Positions 8,919 through 18,588 of a DNA stretch of 64,000 nt are shown here, piece after piece (the first letter of the stretch is position 1; each line of letters begins with the position of its first letter). Under the pieces are notes generated by a model, which was given only the letters and a program-made list of their open reading frames with translations, was not told where the DNA came from and did not search any database. Source of the DNA: Streptomyces hyaluromycini (GTDB taxonomy: Bacteria; Actinomycetota; Actinomycetes; Streptomycetales; Streptomycetaceae); contig NZ_BCFL01000017.1 in the NCBI RefSeq assembly GCF_002217755.1, positions 648,442 through 712,441 on the forward strand, written 5' to 3'. A program made the translations under genes and the position numbers.

Positions 8919-9512
8919 ATGAACCGTCCCGCCGCGCGCCGAGCCGCCGTCGTCCTCACGGCCGGCCTCGCCCTGTCGTTCGCCGCCGCCCTGCCCGCGC
9001 AGGCCGCCGACTCGACCGTCACCGAGGCCCAGTGGCTGTCCGACGTCGCCGCCGTCACCGGCCCCGCGCAGACCTACATCGACGGCCGTGCCGCCGCCAA
9101 CAGCTCCGGCGCCAAGCAGGCGATCGTCCTCGACATCGACAACACCTCGCTGGAGACCTACTTCGAGGGCGGCATCACCATCCCCGCCACCCCGCCGGTG
9201 CTCGCCCTCGCCCAGGACGCACACGCCAAGGGCGTCAGCGTGTTCTTCGTCAGCGCCCGCAGCGACCTGTACAACGTGGTGACCAAGGCGAACCTGAAGT
9301 CGGTCGGTTACACCGTCGACGGCCTCTACGCGCGGACGGTCGCCCAGCTGCTGACCGAGTCCGTCGCGGACTTCAAGACCTCGCAGCGCAAGGCGATCGA
9401 GGCGAACGGCTACGACATCATCGCCAACATCGGCAACAACACGACGGACCTGTCCGGCGGTTACGCCGACACCACCTACAAGCTGCCGGACTACGACGGC
9501 CTGCTGGACTGA
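8919..9512 (+). CDS. Secreted HAD-superfamily acid phosphatase (class B-like)
   Basis: The 197-residue protein has a Sec signal peptide (residues 1-29, cleavage after AQA). Motif I of the HAD fold appears as VLDIDNTSLE, giving the nucleophile Asp and the acid/base Asp. Motif II is the Ser in FFVSARSD, and Lys in the SQRKAIE segment fits motif III. The final acidic motif seems replaced by NIGNNTTDL, which has only one acidic residue. It should hydrolyse phosphate monoesters outside the cell. The ATG at 8919 follows GAGGAG. Confidence 0.88.
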   Translation: MNRPAARRAAVVLTAGLALSFAAALPAQAADSTVTEAQWLSDVAAVTGPAQTYIDGRAAANSSGAKQAIVLDIDNTSLETYFEGGITIPATPPVLALAQDAHAKGVSVFFVSARSDLYNVVTKANLKSVGYTVDGLYARTVAQLLTESVADFKTSQRKAIEANGYDIIANIGNNTTDLSGGYADTTYKLPDYDGLLD

Positions 9513-9525
9513 CCGGGGGGCCGCC

Positions 9526-10851
9526 TCAGGGGCGCTGCGCCGCGAGTCCCGCCAGCGTCCGCAGCGCCCCCACCAGCTCCGGCTCCCCCGCCGACGCGAG
9601 CCCGAGCCGTACCGCGTCCGGCGTCCGCTTCGGGTCGACACGGAAGGCGGTACCGGGCGTGACCGCGATCCCGCGGGCGGCCGCGGCCGCCGTGAAAGCG
9701 TCCGCCCGCCACGGCTCGGGCAGCTCCCACCAGGCGAAGTACCCTGACGGATCGCTCCGTACGGCGAACCCGTCGAGCACCTCGCGCACGAGCCCCTGCC
9801 GCCGCACCGCCTGCTCCCGCTTGGCCGCCACCAGCCGCGCCACGGTCCCGTCCCCGATCCACCGCACGGCCGCCTCCAGCGCGAACGCCCCCGCACTCCA
9901 CCCCCCGGACCGCACGGCGGCAGCCACCGCCTCCACCCGGTCCTCCGGTACGACGGCGAACCCGGCGGTGAGGCCGGGCGCGACCCGCTTGGAAAGCCCG
10001 TCCACGAGATGCACGAGCCGGGGCGCGAGGGCGGCGAGCGGCGGCTCGGGGCCACGGTGCAGGAACGACCAGATCCGGTCCTCCACGACGGGCAGCCCCA
10101 CGTCGCTCACCGCGCGCGCCAGCTGGATCCGGCGCTCGGCCGGGACGGTCACCGACGTCGGGTTGTGCAGGGTCGGCTGGAGGTAGAGCGCGGAGAGCGG
10201 CGCGGACCGGTGCGCGGCGAGGACGGACTCGACGACAGGCCCCTCCTGGTCCGCCCGCACCGGGACGAGCGTGCCGCCGAGCCGCCCGGCGATCTCCTTG
10301 ACCAGCGGATACGTCAACGGTTCGACCCCGATCCGGCCGCCCGGCCGGACCAGGGACCCCAGGGTGGCGGCGATGGCCTGCCGGGCGTTGCCGGTGAAGA
10401 GGATGCGGCCGGGGTCGGGCCGCCAGTCCCCGGTGGCGAGCAGCTCGGCGGCGGCCTCCCTGGCGTGCCGGGTGCCGTCGGCGGCGGCCGGCCGCAGGGC
10501 GTCGGTCAGCGCGTCGGGCCGCAGCAGGGGAGCGAGGGCCGGGGCCAGCAGCTCCGACTGCCCTGGCACGGACGGGTAGTTGAGCTCCAGGTTGACGGGG
10601 GCGGCGCCGTCCTCGACCAGCGCCCGCCCCTGAGGCGCCGCCTGCGCGGCCCGCACGAACGTGCCCCGCCCGACCTCGCCCACCACCAGCCCCCGCCGCA
10701 CGAGCTCGGCGTACACCCGCCCGGCGGTCGAGGCGGCGATCCCGTGCCGCCGCGCGAACGCCCGCTGCGGCGGCAGCCGTTGCCCGGCCCGCAGCCGCCC
10801 CCGCGCGATGTCCAACGCGATCCGGTCGGCGATCCCCCGGAAGTCGTCCAT
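9526..10851 (-). CDS. MocR-type GntR regulator with aminotransferase-like domain
   Basis: The protein has 441 residues. A GntR winged helix occupies about residues 1-70 (QRAFARRHGIAASTAGRVYA is the recognition helix region). A fold-type I PLP aminotransferase domain follows, with DGLSKRVAPGLTAGF as the PLP-lysine region and PTLHNPTSVTV upstream. MocR regulators sense PLP or an amine/amino-acid adduct rather than act as enzymes. The start at 10851 is preferred because GGGTGGGG precedes it; another ATG lies 15 bases upstream. The gene diverges from an alpha/beta hydrolase across a short region holding two direct repeats. Confidence 0.9.
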   Translation of the reverse strand: MDDFRGIADRIALDIARGRLRAGQRLPPQRAFARRHGIAASTAGRVYAELVRRGLVVGEVGRGTFVRAAQAAPQGRALVEDGAAPVNLELNYPSVPGQSELLAPALAPLLRPDALTDALRPAAADGTRHAREAAAELLATGDWRPDPGRILFTGNARQAIAATLGSLVRPGGRIGVEPLTYPLVKEIAGRLGGTLVPVRADQEGPVVESVLAAHRSAPLSALYLQPTLHNPTSVTVPAERRIQLARAVSDVGLPVVEDRIWSFLHRGPEPPLAALAPRLVHLVDGLSKRVAPGLTAGFAVVPEDRVEAVAAAVRSGGWSAGAFALEAAVRWIGDGTVARLVAAKREQAVRRQGLVREVLDGFAVRSDPSGYFAWWELPEPWRADAFTAAAAARGIAVTPGTAFRVDPKRTPDAVRLGLASAGEPELVGALRTLAGLAAQRP

Positions 10852-10864
10852 GGCCCCCACCCTC

Positions 10865-10900
10865 ATTGCACCGAGGGCAAAGATTCTATTGCACCGATGG
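10865..10900. promoter_or_regulatory. Twin direct repeat, probable MocR operator
   Basis: ATTGCACCGAGGG (10865-10877) and ATTGCACCGATGG (10888-10900) are near-identical direct repeats spaced 23 bases start to start, about two helical turns. They lie between the divergent MocR gene and the hydrolase gene at 10926. MocR proteins characterised elsewhere bind such direct repeats in divergent promoters, so this is the likely binding site for both genes. Confidence 0.7.
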
Positions 10901-10925
10901 GCCGAAGATCCCTAGGGTCGACCAC

Positions 10926-11732
10926 ATGCCTCCTTTCCTCTCATACGACGACTACACCACCCATGACGACAATCAACCGCATACCACGCGAACCCCTCTC
11001 CTCCTCATCCACGGCCACCCCTTCGACCGCACGATGTGGCACCCCCAGCGGACGGCCTTCGCCGCCACCCGCCGGGTCATCGCCCCCGACCTGCGCGGCT
11101 ACGGCGCCTCCCCGGTCACCCCGGGCATCACCCCGCTCTCCCGCTTCGCGGCGGACCTGGAAGAACTCCTCGACGCGCTGGGCGTGACGACCTGCGTCCT
11201 CGCCGGCCTCTCCATGGGCGGCCAGATCGCGATGGAGTGCTACGACCGCCTCGGCCCCGAGCGCGTCCGGGGCCTGGTCCTGGCGGACACCTTCCCCGAC
11301 CCGGAGACCCCGGAGGGCAGACAAACCCGGAACGCCATGGCCGACCGGCTGCTCCGCGAGGGCATGCGCGGCTACGCCGACGAGGTCCTGGAGAAGATGG
11401 TCGCCCCGCACACCCACCCCGACGTGAAAGCCCACGTCCACCGCATGATGACGGCCACGAACCCCGAGGGCGCGGCGGCGGCCCTGCGCGGCCGCGCCGA
11501 ACGCCCCGACTACCGCCCGCTGTTGACGAAGGTCACGGTCCCGGCCCTGGTCGTGGTGGGCGCGGCCGACGAATACACCCCCGTCTCCGACGCCGAGGCC
11601 ATGCACGCCCTCCTCCCCGACGCCACCCTCCACATCATCGACCGGGCATCCCACATGCCGAACCTGGAACGCCCCGAGGAGTTCAACCGGGCGCTGAAGG
11701 AGTTCCTGACACGCGTGGACGAAAACTCGTGA
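10926..11732 (+). CDS. Alpha/beta hydrolase
   Basis: The protein has 268 residues with the canonical alpha/beta hydrolase order. LLLIHGHPFDRTMW forms the oxyanion region, LAGLSMGGQIAM holds the nucleophile Ser in GLSMG, and Asp in VGAADEYTP and His in DRASHMPNLE complete the triad. It is cytoplasmic and its substrate is unknown; the fold fits esterases, lactonases or haloperoxidase-like hydrolases. The ATG at 10926 has no clear ribosome binding site and TAGGGT lies just upstream, so the transcript may be leaderless. Regulation by the divergent MocR gene is likely. Confidence 0.88.
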   Translation: MPPFLSYDDYTTHDDNQPHTTRTPLLLIHGHPFDRTMWHPQRTAFAATRRVIAPDLRGYGASPVTPGITPLSRFAADLEELLDALGVTTCVLAGLSMGGQIAMECYDRLGPERVRGLVLADTFPDPETPEGRQTRNAMADRLLREGMRGYADEVLEKMVAPHTHPDVKAHVHRMMTATNPEGAAAALRGRAERPDYRPLLTKVTVPALVVVGAADEYTPVSDAEAMHALLPDATLHIIDRASHMPNLERPEEFNRALKEFLTRVDENS

Positions 11733-11774
11733 TCTCGCACAAGTGCCCCACCGGTCCATCCACCCCCAAACCCA

Positions 11775-12100
11775 AACCCGACCCACACCCCCACTCTCCA
11801 ACCCGCCCACCACGCGCAGACAAAACCCGACCCGCACCCCCACTCTCCAGCCCGTCCGGTGCGCGCAGACGAAACCCAACCCACACCCCCACTCTCCAAC
11901 CCGTCCGGTGCGTGTGGACGAAAGCCGCTCCATACCCCCCACTCTCCAACCCGCCCAGCGCGCGCGGACGAAACCCGGCCCGCACCCCCACTCTCCAGCC
12001 CGTCCGGCGTTTGAGGACGAGGCCGTTCAGGCCGAAGCGGGGGTCCGGGGGCGGCAGCCCCCGATGGGGTGCCCCCGGCAGCCGTGGGCGTCGGTTCGGG
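11775..12100. repeat. Tandem 49-bp repeat array ending in a dispersed Streptomyces repeat
   Basis: CCACTCTCCA recurs at 11791, 11840, 11889, 11939 and 11988, a period of 49-50 bases, and each copy is followed by a CCCGTCCGGTGCGCG-like block and a GACGAAAC-like block. The last copy changes into CCGGCGTTTGAGGACGAGG, which I recognise as a common Streptomyces intergenic element, and then a C/G-rich hairpin region (GGGGGCGGCAGCCCCC near 12045-12065). It fills most of the gap between the hydrolase and the FUSC gene. There are no unique spacers, so it is not a CRISPR array. Confidence 0.85.
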
Positions 12101-12198
12101 GGGCCGGACGGCAGGGCCGCTTCTCCTCGGCCTCACCGGCGTAGCCGCCCTCGCCGTGGACAGCACCCTCCACCGGCACAGCCCCTGATAATGGGCGC

Positions 12199-14187
12199 AT
12201 GTCCCGCGAGTTCCCCATCGGCCTCACCCCGCCCGACTGGCTGGTAAGGAACCTCCGGCCCCAGCAGGCCGCCCCCCTCAACTGGGCCGCCCTCGCCCGC
12301 GCCGCCCTCGCCATGAGCCTCCCGCTCGCCGTCGGGCTCGCGGTGGGACAGCCCGCCTACGGGGCACTCGCCTCGATGGGCGCCCTGTCCGGGGTCATCG
12401 GCGACACCGCCGACGCCTACCGGATGCGGATCCTCAACATCGCGGTCCCGCAGCTCTTCGGCGCCGTCGGCGTCACCGCCGGCTCGCTGGTCTACGGCCA
12501 GGGCTGGCTGACGGTCGCCGTCATCACCGGCATCGCCCTGCTCTCCGGGATGATCTCGACGATCGGCGCGGTGTCCTCCGTCTCCGGCCTGCTCCTCCTG
12601 CTCAACTCGGTGATCGGCGCCGGCCTCCCGCTGCCCGGCGCCTGGTGGCTCACCCCCGTGCTGATGACCGGCGGCGGCCTGCTGGTCCTCCTGCTCGCCC
12701 TGCTGGCCTGGCCGCTGCGCTCGGGCGTACCGGAACGCTCCGCGGTCGCCGCCACCTACCGCACGGTCGCCGACCTGCTGTCCGTCAGCGACTCCGACGA
12801 CGAGGCGTACGACCGCGCCCGCCGCACCGTCACCGAGTCGCTGAACCAGTCGTACGACCTGATCCTGGCCCGGCGCGCCCGGTACCGCGGCCGCAGCAGC
12901 GAACTCACCCGGATGCTCGCCCAGTTGAACGCGATCACCCCGGTGGTGGAGGCCGCCCCCGCCGTCCGGCTCGCCCGGCTCGCCGGAAAGCCGCTGCCGC
13001 CCGAGGTCCCGGCGGCGGTCCTGCACATCGCCGACGCCATCGAGACCGGCTACACCGGCCCGATAGGACTGGACCTGCCCCAGCCGGTCAACGAGACCGG
13101 CCGCGCCGTCGACCACGCCCTGCGGCACGTGGCCGAGGTCGCCACCACCCCCGCGTCGGCCCTCCCCCACTCTCGGCTTCGCTTGAGCGGGAGGGACCCC
13201 CATGGCATCGACGACCGCCTGGGCCTCCCCGCCGCCCTCGGCATCCGCACCGCCCGGGCCGCCCGCAACGTGGTCCTCTCCGCCAACTCCTGGCGCTACG
13301 GCATCCGCCTCGCCCTGTGCATCGGCATCGCGCAGGCCCTGGTCTCCCTGGTCCCGGTCCCGCGCTCCTACTGGGTCGCCCTCACCATCACCTTCGTCCT
13401 CAAGCCCGACTTCGGCTCGGTGTTCTCCCGGGCGCTGCTGCGCGCGGTCGGCACGGTGGCGGGCCTGGTGGTGGCGGCGACGGTCCTCACCGTGGTGCCG
13501 CGCGGCTGGTGGGACGTACCGGTGATGATGATCCTGGCCCCGTTGGTCCCGGCCCTGACCCCCCGCGGCTACGGCTTCCAGACGGCCGCCGTCACCCCGG
13601 TGATCCTGCTTCTCTCCGACGTACTGAACCACCAGGGCACGGCCCTGCTCCTGCCCCGCCTCCTGGACTCCCTGATGGGCTGCGCGATCGCGCTGATCGC
13701 CGGCTACCTGCTCTGGCCGGAGAGCTGGCGCACCCGGGTCGGCGACCGCCTGGCCGACGCGGTGGCGGACACGGCGGCCTATGTCGAGCTGGCCTTCAAG
13801 GCGGGCGCGAACCCCGCCGCCCGCGCCCGGATGCGCCGCCGCCTCTACCGCGACCTGTCCGTCATCCGCACCGAGTTCCAGCGCGCCCTGACCGAGCCGC
13901 CGCCCACCGGCCGCCGGGCGGCCGCCTGGTGGCCCCTGGTCGTAGCCGTGGAACGCATCGTCGACGCAACGACGGCGGCCCGGGTCCGGGTACGGCACGG
14001 AGCATCGCCGCCGGCCCAGGCCGAGGTCGGCCAGGTGGCCCTGCAACTGCGCGAGCTGGCGGAGGGCGTCCGCCGCTCGGAGACCCTCGTCGCGGTCCGC
14101 ACGGACCTCGCGGGCCCTCCGGACAGCGTCCTGGAACCGCTGCGCCAGGAGGTCGCGGCGGCGAGGGCGATCGCCTCCCCCCACTGA
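12199..14187 (+). CDS. FUSC-family (aromatic-acid-exporter-like) membrane protein
   Basis: The protein has 662 residues. An N-terminal block of about five membrane segments (residues 30-180) is followed by a soluble helical region. A second membrane block (about 370-505) contains the FUSC-type [19 protein letters not shown] segment, and a soluble C-terminal helical domain follows. Relatives export aromatic acids or act in membrane stress; the substrate here is unknown. TGATAAT sits seven bases before the ATG, suggesting a leaderless transcript. The codons for [16 protein letters not shown] in the central linker derive from a palindromic dispersed repeat inserted in frame (13160-13203). Confidence 0.88.
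   Translation: MSREFPIGLTPPDWLVRNLRPQQAAPLNWAALARAALAMSLPLAVGLAVGQPAYGALASMGALSGVIGDTADAYRMRILNIAVPQLFGAVGVTAGSLVYGQGWLTVAVITGIALLSGMISTIGAVSSVSGLLLLLNSVIGAGLPLPGAWWLTPVLMTGGGLLVLLLALLAWPLRSGVPERSAVAATYRTVADLLSVSDSDDEAYDRARRTVTESLNQSYDLILARRARYRGRSSELTRMLAQLNAITPVVEAAPAVRLARLAGKPLPPEVPAAVLHIADAIETGYTGPIGLDLPQPVNETGRAVDHALRHVAEVATTPASALPHSRLRLSGRDPHGIDDRLGLPAALGIRTARAARNVVLSANSWRYGIRLALCIGIAQALVSLVPVPRSYWVALTITFVLKPDFGSVFSRALLRAVGTVAGLVVAATVLTVVPRGWWDVPVMMILAPLVPALTPRGYGFQTAAVTPVILLLSDVLNHQGTALLLPRLLDSLMGCAIALIAGYLLWPESWRTRVGDRLADAVADTAAYVELAFKAGANPAARARMRRRLYRDLSVIRTEFQRALTEPPPTGRRAAAWWPLVVAVERIVDATTAARVRVRHGASPPAQAEVGQVALQLRELAEGVRRSETLVAVRTDLAGPPDSVLEPLRQEVAAARAIASPH
13160..13203. repeat. 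Palindromic mini-repeat inserted in frame in the FUSC gene
   Basis: The stretch CTCCCCCACTCTCGGCTTCG followed by CTTGAGCGGGAGGGACCCCC is an imperfect palindrome. I recognise it as a short element found many times in Streptomyces genomes, inside and between genes. It lies in the soluble linker between the two membrane blocks and keeps the reading frame. Confidence 0.75.
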
Positions 14188-14489
14188 CGCTCCCGGCCGG
14201 TACGGCCGATGCCCTCCGGGCGGCAGTTTGCGCGCTTTACTCCACCCTTGCGCGCTCTTGGCGTGAGCGTGACAGTAAGGGCGTGTTTGCGCACACGAAC
14301 GGCCGCCGGATGAACGGGAGTCGAACTGAACGCGGCCGAGGGGGACTTGACGACGGGCCGGGACTCGACCGCCGTACGCCCGACAGGAGTCATCGACCCT
14401 CCCCAAGATCGCAACCTGGGGCCGCTAACCTTACGTGTCCGTCCTGGCCAGCGATTGACGGGTATCAACTCACGCGAAGGGTTGCGCAC
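14188..14489. other. Intergenic leader before the acidic vWA gene
   Basis: These 302 bases carry no protein-like ORF. Two GTTTGCGCGC/GTTTGCGCAC-like boxes occur in the 14226-14301 part. No clear terminator for the FUSC gene is visible. Confidence 0.4.
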
Positions 14490-16547
14490 ATGGGCATTCT
14501 CACTCTCCTGCGGAACGCATTCGGCAGGTCGCGAAAGCCGCGCCCTGCCGAGGCAGAGGGTGCGGACCAGCTCCCTTCGCAGTCGACGCCGCCCCCGGCG
14601 GCTCCGCAGAAGACCCCGGAACCGGAAACCCCGGCCGCGGTCCCGGAGCCCCGCCCGGCAACGACCGACGAACACGATCTGGTCTCAGCGGCTTTCGACA
14701 ACGTAACGGTTCCGAAGCAGGCGACCCGCCTGATCGAGCCGGAGGTGGAGGTCGGCACACCGGAGACCGCACCTGAGGCAAACCCGACGGAGGAGGCCGA
14801 CGCCAAGCCGACCGCCGAGGTCAAGGCCGAGGTGGCTCCCGAGGCCGAGCCGGACGCCGAAGCCGAGCCGGAGCCGGTCGCCGAGGTGGCACCCGAGGCC
14901 GAGACCGAGCCGACGGTGGAGCCGGTGGCCGACATCGAGGCCGAGGTGACGGCCGAGCCGGTGGCGGAAGCCGAGCCGGAGCCGGTCGCCGAGGCGACCG
15001 AGGAGGCCGCCCCGGAGCCGGAGGCCGAGGTCGAGCCGGTGGCTGAAGTGACCACGGAGCCGGAGGCCGAGCCGGTCGCCGAGATCACGGCCGAGCCGAC
15101 ACCGGAACCGGAGGCCGAGGCTGAGCCGGTCGCCGAGGTTGCGGCCGAGCAGACGCCGGAACCGGAGACTCAAGCTGAGCCGGTCGCCGAGGTTGCGGCC
15201 GAGCCGACACCGGAACCGGAGACTGAGCCGGTCGCGAAGCCGGACGCCGAAGCCGAGCCGGAACCGGAGGCCGAGGCTGAGCCGGTCGCCGAAATTGCGG
15301 CTGAGCCGACGCCGGAACCGGTGGCCGAGCCCGAGTCCGAGCCAGTCGCGAAGCCGGACGCCGAAGCCGAGCCGGAACCGGAGGCCGAGGCTGAGCCGGT
15401 CGCCGAAATTGCGGCTGAGCCGACGCCGGAACCGGTGGCCGAGCCCGAGTCCGAGCCGGTCGCGAAGCCGGACGCCGAAGCCGAGCCGGAGCCGGAGCCG
15501 GAGCCGGTCGCCGAGGTGGCACCCGAGGCCGAGGCTGAGGCCGAGACCGACACCGAGCCGGCGGCGGAAGCCGAAGCCGAGGCGGCAGCAGAACCGGAGC
15601 CGACAGCAGAGGTGACCGAGGAGGCGGCCCCGGAGCCGGAGGCCGAAGTGGCCGAGCCGGTCGCAGCCGTCGCAGCCGTCGCAGCCGAGCCCCAGTCCGA
15701 CCCCGAGCCGGTGGCCGAAACCGTCGCGGAAGCCACTCCGGACACCACCGCCGACACCACCCCGGAACCCGCTCCCGAACCGGTCGCGGCGGCAGCCGAG
15801 GCCGTCGCCCCGGTACCCGCCGCGGCCGCCGACGGCGAATCCGCCCCGCAGGGGCCACCCGCACCCGACAACGAGACCGTCACGGGTGGTGCGGGCGGGA
15901 ACTCCGACACCCCGGCCGAAGGCGAAGCCGAGGCCGCGCTCGCCAAGGCCGGCCTCACCGGCACCCACGCCGCCACCTACCTCGTCCTCGACCGCTCCGC
16001 GAGCATGCGCCCGTACTACAAGGACGGCTCCGCCGCGGCCCTCGCCGACCAGACCCTCGCCCTCGCCACCCGCCTCACCCCGGACGGCGAGACCCCCTCC
16101 GTCCACGTCGTCTTCTTCTCCACCGAGGTCGACGGCACCACCGACCTCACCCCGGCCTCCCCCGAGAACGCGATCGACGAGGCGCACGCCGGCCTCGGCC
16201 GCATGGGCCGTACCAGCTACCACGCCGCCGTCGAGGCCGTACTCGCGCACTACGACAAGCACCACGACAAGGACGCCACCCCGGCCGCCCCCGCCCTCGT
16301 CGTCTTCCAGACCGACGGCGCCCCGGACGCGAAGACCCCCGCCACCCAGTCCCTCACGGACGCGGCGAAGTCCCACCCCTCCGTCTTCTTCTCCTTCGTC
16401 GCCTTCGGCGAGCACGAGAACAAGGCCTTCGACTACCTCCGCAAGCTGAAGACCGACAACGCGGCCTTCTTCCACGCGGGCCCGACCCCCCTGGAGCTCA
16501 CGGACGCGGAGCTCTACGACGGCCTCCTGATCGACTGGCGCCCGTAG
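14490..16547 (+). CDS. Acidic Pro/Glu/Ala-repeat protein with C-terminal vWA domain
   Basis: The protein has 685 residues. A short basic head ([17 protein letters not shown]) is followed by about 400 residues of degenerate Glu/Pro/Ala/Val repeats of the type AEPEPVAEV. The C-terminal 200 residues form a vWA domain with the MIDAS motif DRSAS (residues 501-505), a later Thr in the [12 protein letters not shown] region and Asp in FQTDGAPD. The vWA part resembles those of tellurite-resistance (Ter) vWA proteins. No signal peptide or membrane helix is seen, so it should be cytoplasmic, with the acidic region as an extended spacer or cation-rich surface. A 114-base coding segment is duplicated in tandem (15225-15452). 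The frame remains open far upstream of 14490, but that part is a shadow of the FUSC gene. Confidence 0.88.
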   Translation: MGILTLLRNAFGRSRKPRPAEAEGADQLPSQSTPPPAAPQKTPEPETPAAVPEPRPATTDEHDLVSAAFDNVTVPKQATRLIEPEVEVGTPETAPEANPTEEADAKPTAEVKAEVAPEAEPDAEAEPEPVAEVAPEAETEPTVEPVADIEAEVTAEPVAEAEPEPVAEATEEAAPEPEAEVEPVAEVTTEPEAEPVAEITAEPTPEPEAEAEPVAEVAAEQTPEPETQAEPVAEVAAEPTPEPETEPVAKPDAEAEPEPEAEAEPVAEIAAEPTPEPVAEPESEPVAKPDAEAEPEPEAEAEPVAEIAAEPTPEPVAEPESEPVAKPDAEAEPEPEPEPVAEVAPEAEAEAETDTEPAAEAEAEAAAEPEPTAEVTEEAAPEPEAEVAEPVAAVAAVAAEPQSDPEPVAETVAEATPDTTADTTPEPAPEPVAAAAEAVAPVPAAAADGESAPQGPPAPDNETVTGGAGGNSDTPAEGEAEAALAKAGLTGTHAATYLVLDRSASMRPYYKDGSAAALADQTLALATRLTPDGETPSVHVVFFSTEVDGTTDLTPASPENAIDEAHAGLGRMGRTSYHAAVEAVLAHYDKHHDKDATPAAPALVVFQTDGAPDAKTPATQSLTDAAKSHPSVFFSFVAFGEHENKAFDYLRKLKTDNAAFFHAGPTPLELTDAELYDGLLIDWRP
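15225..15480 (+). repeat. 114-bp coding tandem duplication
   Basis: The segment starting at 15225 repeats almost base for base at 15339 and begins a third, partial copy at 15453. The period is 114 bases (38 codons), so the frame is kept. The near-identity, including synonymous sites, suggests recent expansion within the acidic repeat region. Confidence 0.85.
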
Positions 16548-16583
16548 AACTCCTCCGGCCCGTAGAGCCGGTAGAACTCCCCC

Positions 16584-16631
16584 GTATGCCGCCCGCTTCT
16601 CAGCCCGTAAAACGGGAAGCGGGCGGCATAC
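16584..16631 (+). terminator. Long hairpin after the vWA gene
   Basis: GTATGCCGCCCGCTTC (16584-16599) pairs perfectly with GAAGCGGGCGGCATAC (16616-16631), a 16-base stem without a T-run. It lies between the vWA gene and metG and probably separates their transcripts. Confidence 0.75.
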
Positions 16632-16706
16632 ACATGTCGGCTACGATTTCAAGGTTCACACCTGTAGAAACCACCTACAGCAACCGCGACCTGGGAGCAG
16701 CCCCCG

Positions 16707-18422
16707 ATGGCTCGACACCTCATCACCAGCGCCCTTCCGTACATCAACGGGATCAAGCACCTGGGCAACATGGTGGGGTCCATGCTCCCGGCGGACGTGT
16801 ACTCCCGGTACCTCCGCCAGCGCGGCCACGACGTCCTCTACATCTGCGCGACGGACGAGCACGGCACCCCCGCCGAACTCGCGGCGAAGGAGCAGGGCCT
16901 CCCGGTCGACGTGTTCTGCGCCCAGGCGCACGACGCCCAGAAGGCGGTCTACGACGGCTTCGCACTCGCATTCGACTACTTCGGCCGCAGCTCCAGCACC
17001 GAGAACCGCGAGATCACCCAGCACTTCGCCCGTCGGCTGAACGAGAACGGCTTCATCGAGGAGCGGTCGATCCGCCAGGTGTACTCCCCGGTCGACGGCC
17101 GTTTCCTCCCCGACCGCTATGTCGAGGGCACCTGCCCGCACTGCGGCTACGACAAGGCCCGCGGCGACCAGTGCGAGAACTGCACCCGCGTCCTGGACCC
17201 GACCGACCTGATCAACCCGCGTTCGGCGATCTCCGGCTCCACCGACCTGGAGATCCGCGAGACCAAGCACCTCTTCCTCCTCCAGTCCAAGCTGCAGCAC
17301 GAGGTCGAGGAGTGGGTCTCCCGCCACGAGGACGACTGGCCGCAGCTGGCCTCCTCCATCGCCCGCAAGTGGCTGACCGAGGGCCTGCACGACCGTGCGA
17401 TCACCCGTGACCTGGACTGGGGCGTGCCCGTCCCGGCCGACACCTGGCCGGAGCTGGCGGCCGAGGGCAAGGTCTTCTACGTCTGGTTCGACGCCCCGAT
17501 CGAGTACATCGGCGCGACGAAGGAGTGGGCCGACCAGGACCCGGACAACCGCGACTGGAAGTCCTGGTGGTACGACGTCGACACCGACGTCCGCTACACG
17601 GAGTTCATGGCGAAGGACAACGTCCCCTTCCACACGGTGATGTTCCCGGCCACCGAGCTCGGCGTGCGCGAGCCGTGGAAGAAGGTCGACTTCGTCAAGG
17701 CCTTCAACTGGCTGACGTACTACGGCGGCAAGTTCTCCACCTCGCAGAAGCGCGGCGTCTTCACCGACCAGGCCCTCGACATCCTCCCCGCCGACTACTG
17801 GCGCTACTTCCTCATCGCCAACGCCCCCGAGTCGGACGACTCGTCCTTCACCTGGGAGCACTTCACGGCGACGGTGAACAAGGACCTGGCCGACACCCTC
17901 GGCAACTTCGTCAACCGCGTCCTGTCCTTCTCTAAGAAGCGCTTCGGCGAGGAGGTCCCGGCCGGCGGCGAGCCCGGCGAGGCGGAGGCGAGGCTCGGCG
18001 AGGAGATCGCCGCCCTGCTCGCCGAGTACGAGTCCCACATGGAGTCCCTCCAGTTCCGCAAGGCCGCCGCGGCCCTGCGTGCCCTGTGGTCGGCCGGCAA
18101 CTCCTACCTGGAGGAGAAGGCCCCCTGGCTGGAGATCAAGACGGACAAGGACGGCGCGGCTCTCACCCTGCGCACGGCGATGAACCTGATCCACCTCTAC
18201 GCGGTGGTCTCGGAGCCGTTCATCCCGGCGACGGCGAAGACGATGCGCGAGGCGTTCGCCCTCACCGGCGACACCGCGGCCTGGGTCGCCGCCGACGAGG
18301 CGAAGTCGCTGGCGTCCGTCCCGGCCGGCACCCCGTTCACGGTGCCCCCGGTCCTGTTCGCCAAGCTGACGGACGAGGACCTGGAGACGTACAAGGAGCG
18401 CTTCGGCGGCACGGACGCCTGA
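16707..18422 (+). CDS. metG: Methionyl-tRNA synthetase
   Basis: The protein has 571 residues and charges tRNA-Met with methionine in the cytoplasm. The class I Rossmann domain starts with [16 protein letters not shown], where HLGN stands for the HIGH signature. A zinc knuckle follows (CPHCGY then CENC, near residues 145-162). [14 protein letters not shown] matches the methionine-site region. The KMSKS loop reads FSTSQKRG, a diverged form. The C-terminal anticodon-binding helical domain is complete and there is no EMAP-like extension. The ATG at 16707 follows GGGAGC. I recall Streptomyces MetRS sequences sharing these diverged signatures, so the enzyme is probably functional. Confidence 0.95.
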   Translation: MARHLITSALPYINGIKHLGNMVGSMLPADVYSRYLRQRGHDVLYICATDEHGTPAELAAKEQGLPVDVFCAQAHDAQKAVYDGFALAFDYFGRSSSTENREITQHFARRLNENGFIEERSIRQVYSPVDGRFLPDRYVEGTCPHCGYDKARGDQCENCTRVLDPTDLINPRSAISGSTDLEIRETKHLFLLQSKLQHEVEEWVSRHEDDWPQLASSIARKWLTEGLHDRAITRDLDWGVPVPADTWPELAAEGKVFYVWFDAPIEYIGATKEWADQDPDNRDWKSWWYDVDTDVRYTEFMAKDNVPFHTVMFPATELGVREPWKKVDFVKAFNWLTYYGGKFSTSQKRGVFTDQALDILPADYWRYFLIANAPESDDSSFTWEHFTATVNKDLADTLGNFVNRVLSFSKKRFGEEVPAGGEPGEAEARLGEEIAALLAEYESHMESLQFRKAAAALRALWSAGNSYLEEKAPWLEIKTDKDGAALTLRTAMNLIHLYAVVSEPFIPATAKTMREAFALTGDTAAWVAADEAKSLASVPAGTPFTVPPVLFAKLTDEDLETYKERFGGTDA

Positions 18423-18458
18423 CGCCCGACGTCGTACGCACACACACCGCGCACACCG

Positions 18459-18500
18459 CCGAAGGCCCGGTGGGAGGGAGACCTCCCACCGGGCCTTCGG
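18459..18500. terminator. Perfect 19-bp hairpin after metG
   Basis: CCGAAGGCCCGGTGGGAGG (18459-18477) is exactly complementary to CCTCCCACCGGGCCTTCGG (18482-18500) with a 4-base loop. It ends the metG transcript 36 bases past the stop. Confidence 0.85.
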
Positions 18501-18588
18501 CGTGCGTGGGGTAAGTCTCAGGCAAGAGACCAATCAGTCTCTTACCCCTCCTTCACCTCACGTTTACCTGCGGGTTAGTCTGCGGTCC

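Noticed and set aside
11775..12035. Possible CRISPR array
   Set aside because: The period is regular but the whole 49-base unit is repeated and degenerate; there are no unique spacers and no cas genes.
12645..14489. Very long open frame continuous with the acidic vWA gene
   Set aside because: It is the +1 shadow of the FUSC gene: Pro/Arg/Gly-rich composition, no ribosome binding site, and the real start MGILTLL at 14490.
14685..16475. Large minus-strand open frame rich in Gly, Leu and Arg opposite the vWA gene
   Set aside because: It is the antisense image of the GAG/CCG repeat; no codon-position bias, no start signals.
16632..16706. Possible T-box or other aminoacyl-tRNA-responsive leader before metG
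   Set aside because: Only about 75 bases lie between the hairpin and the start and no T-box sequence was seen.
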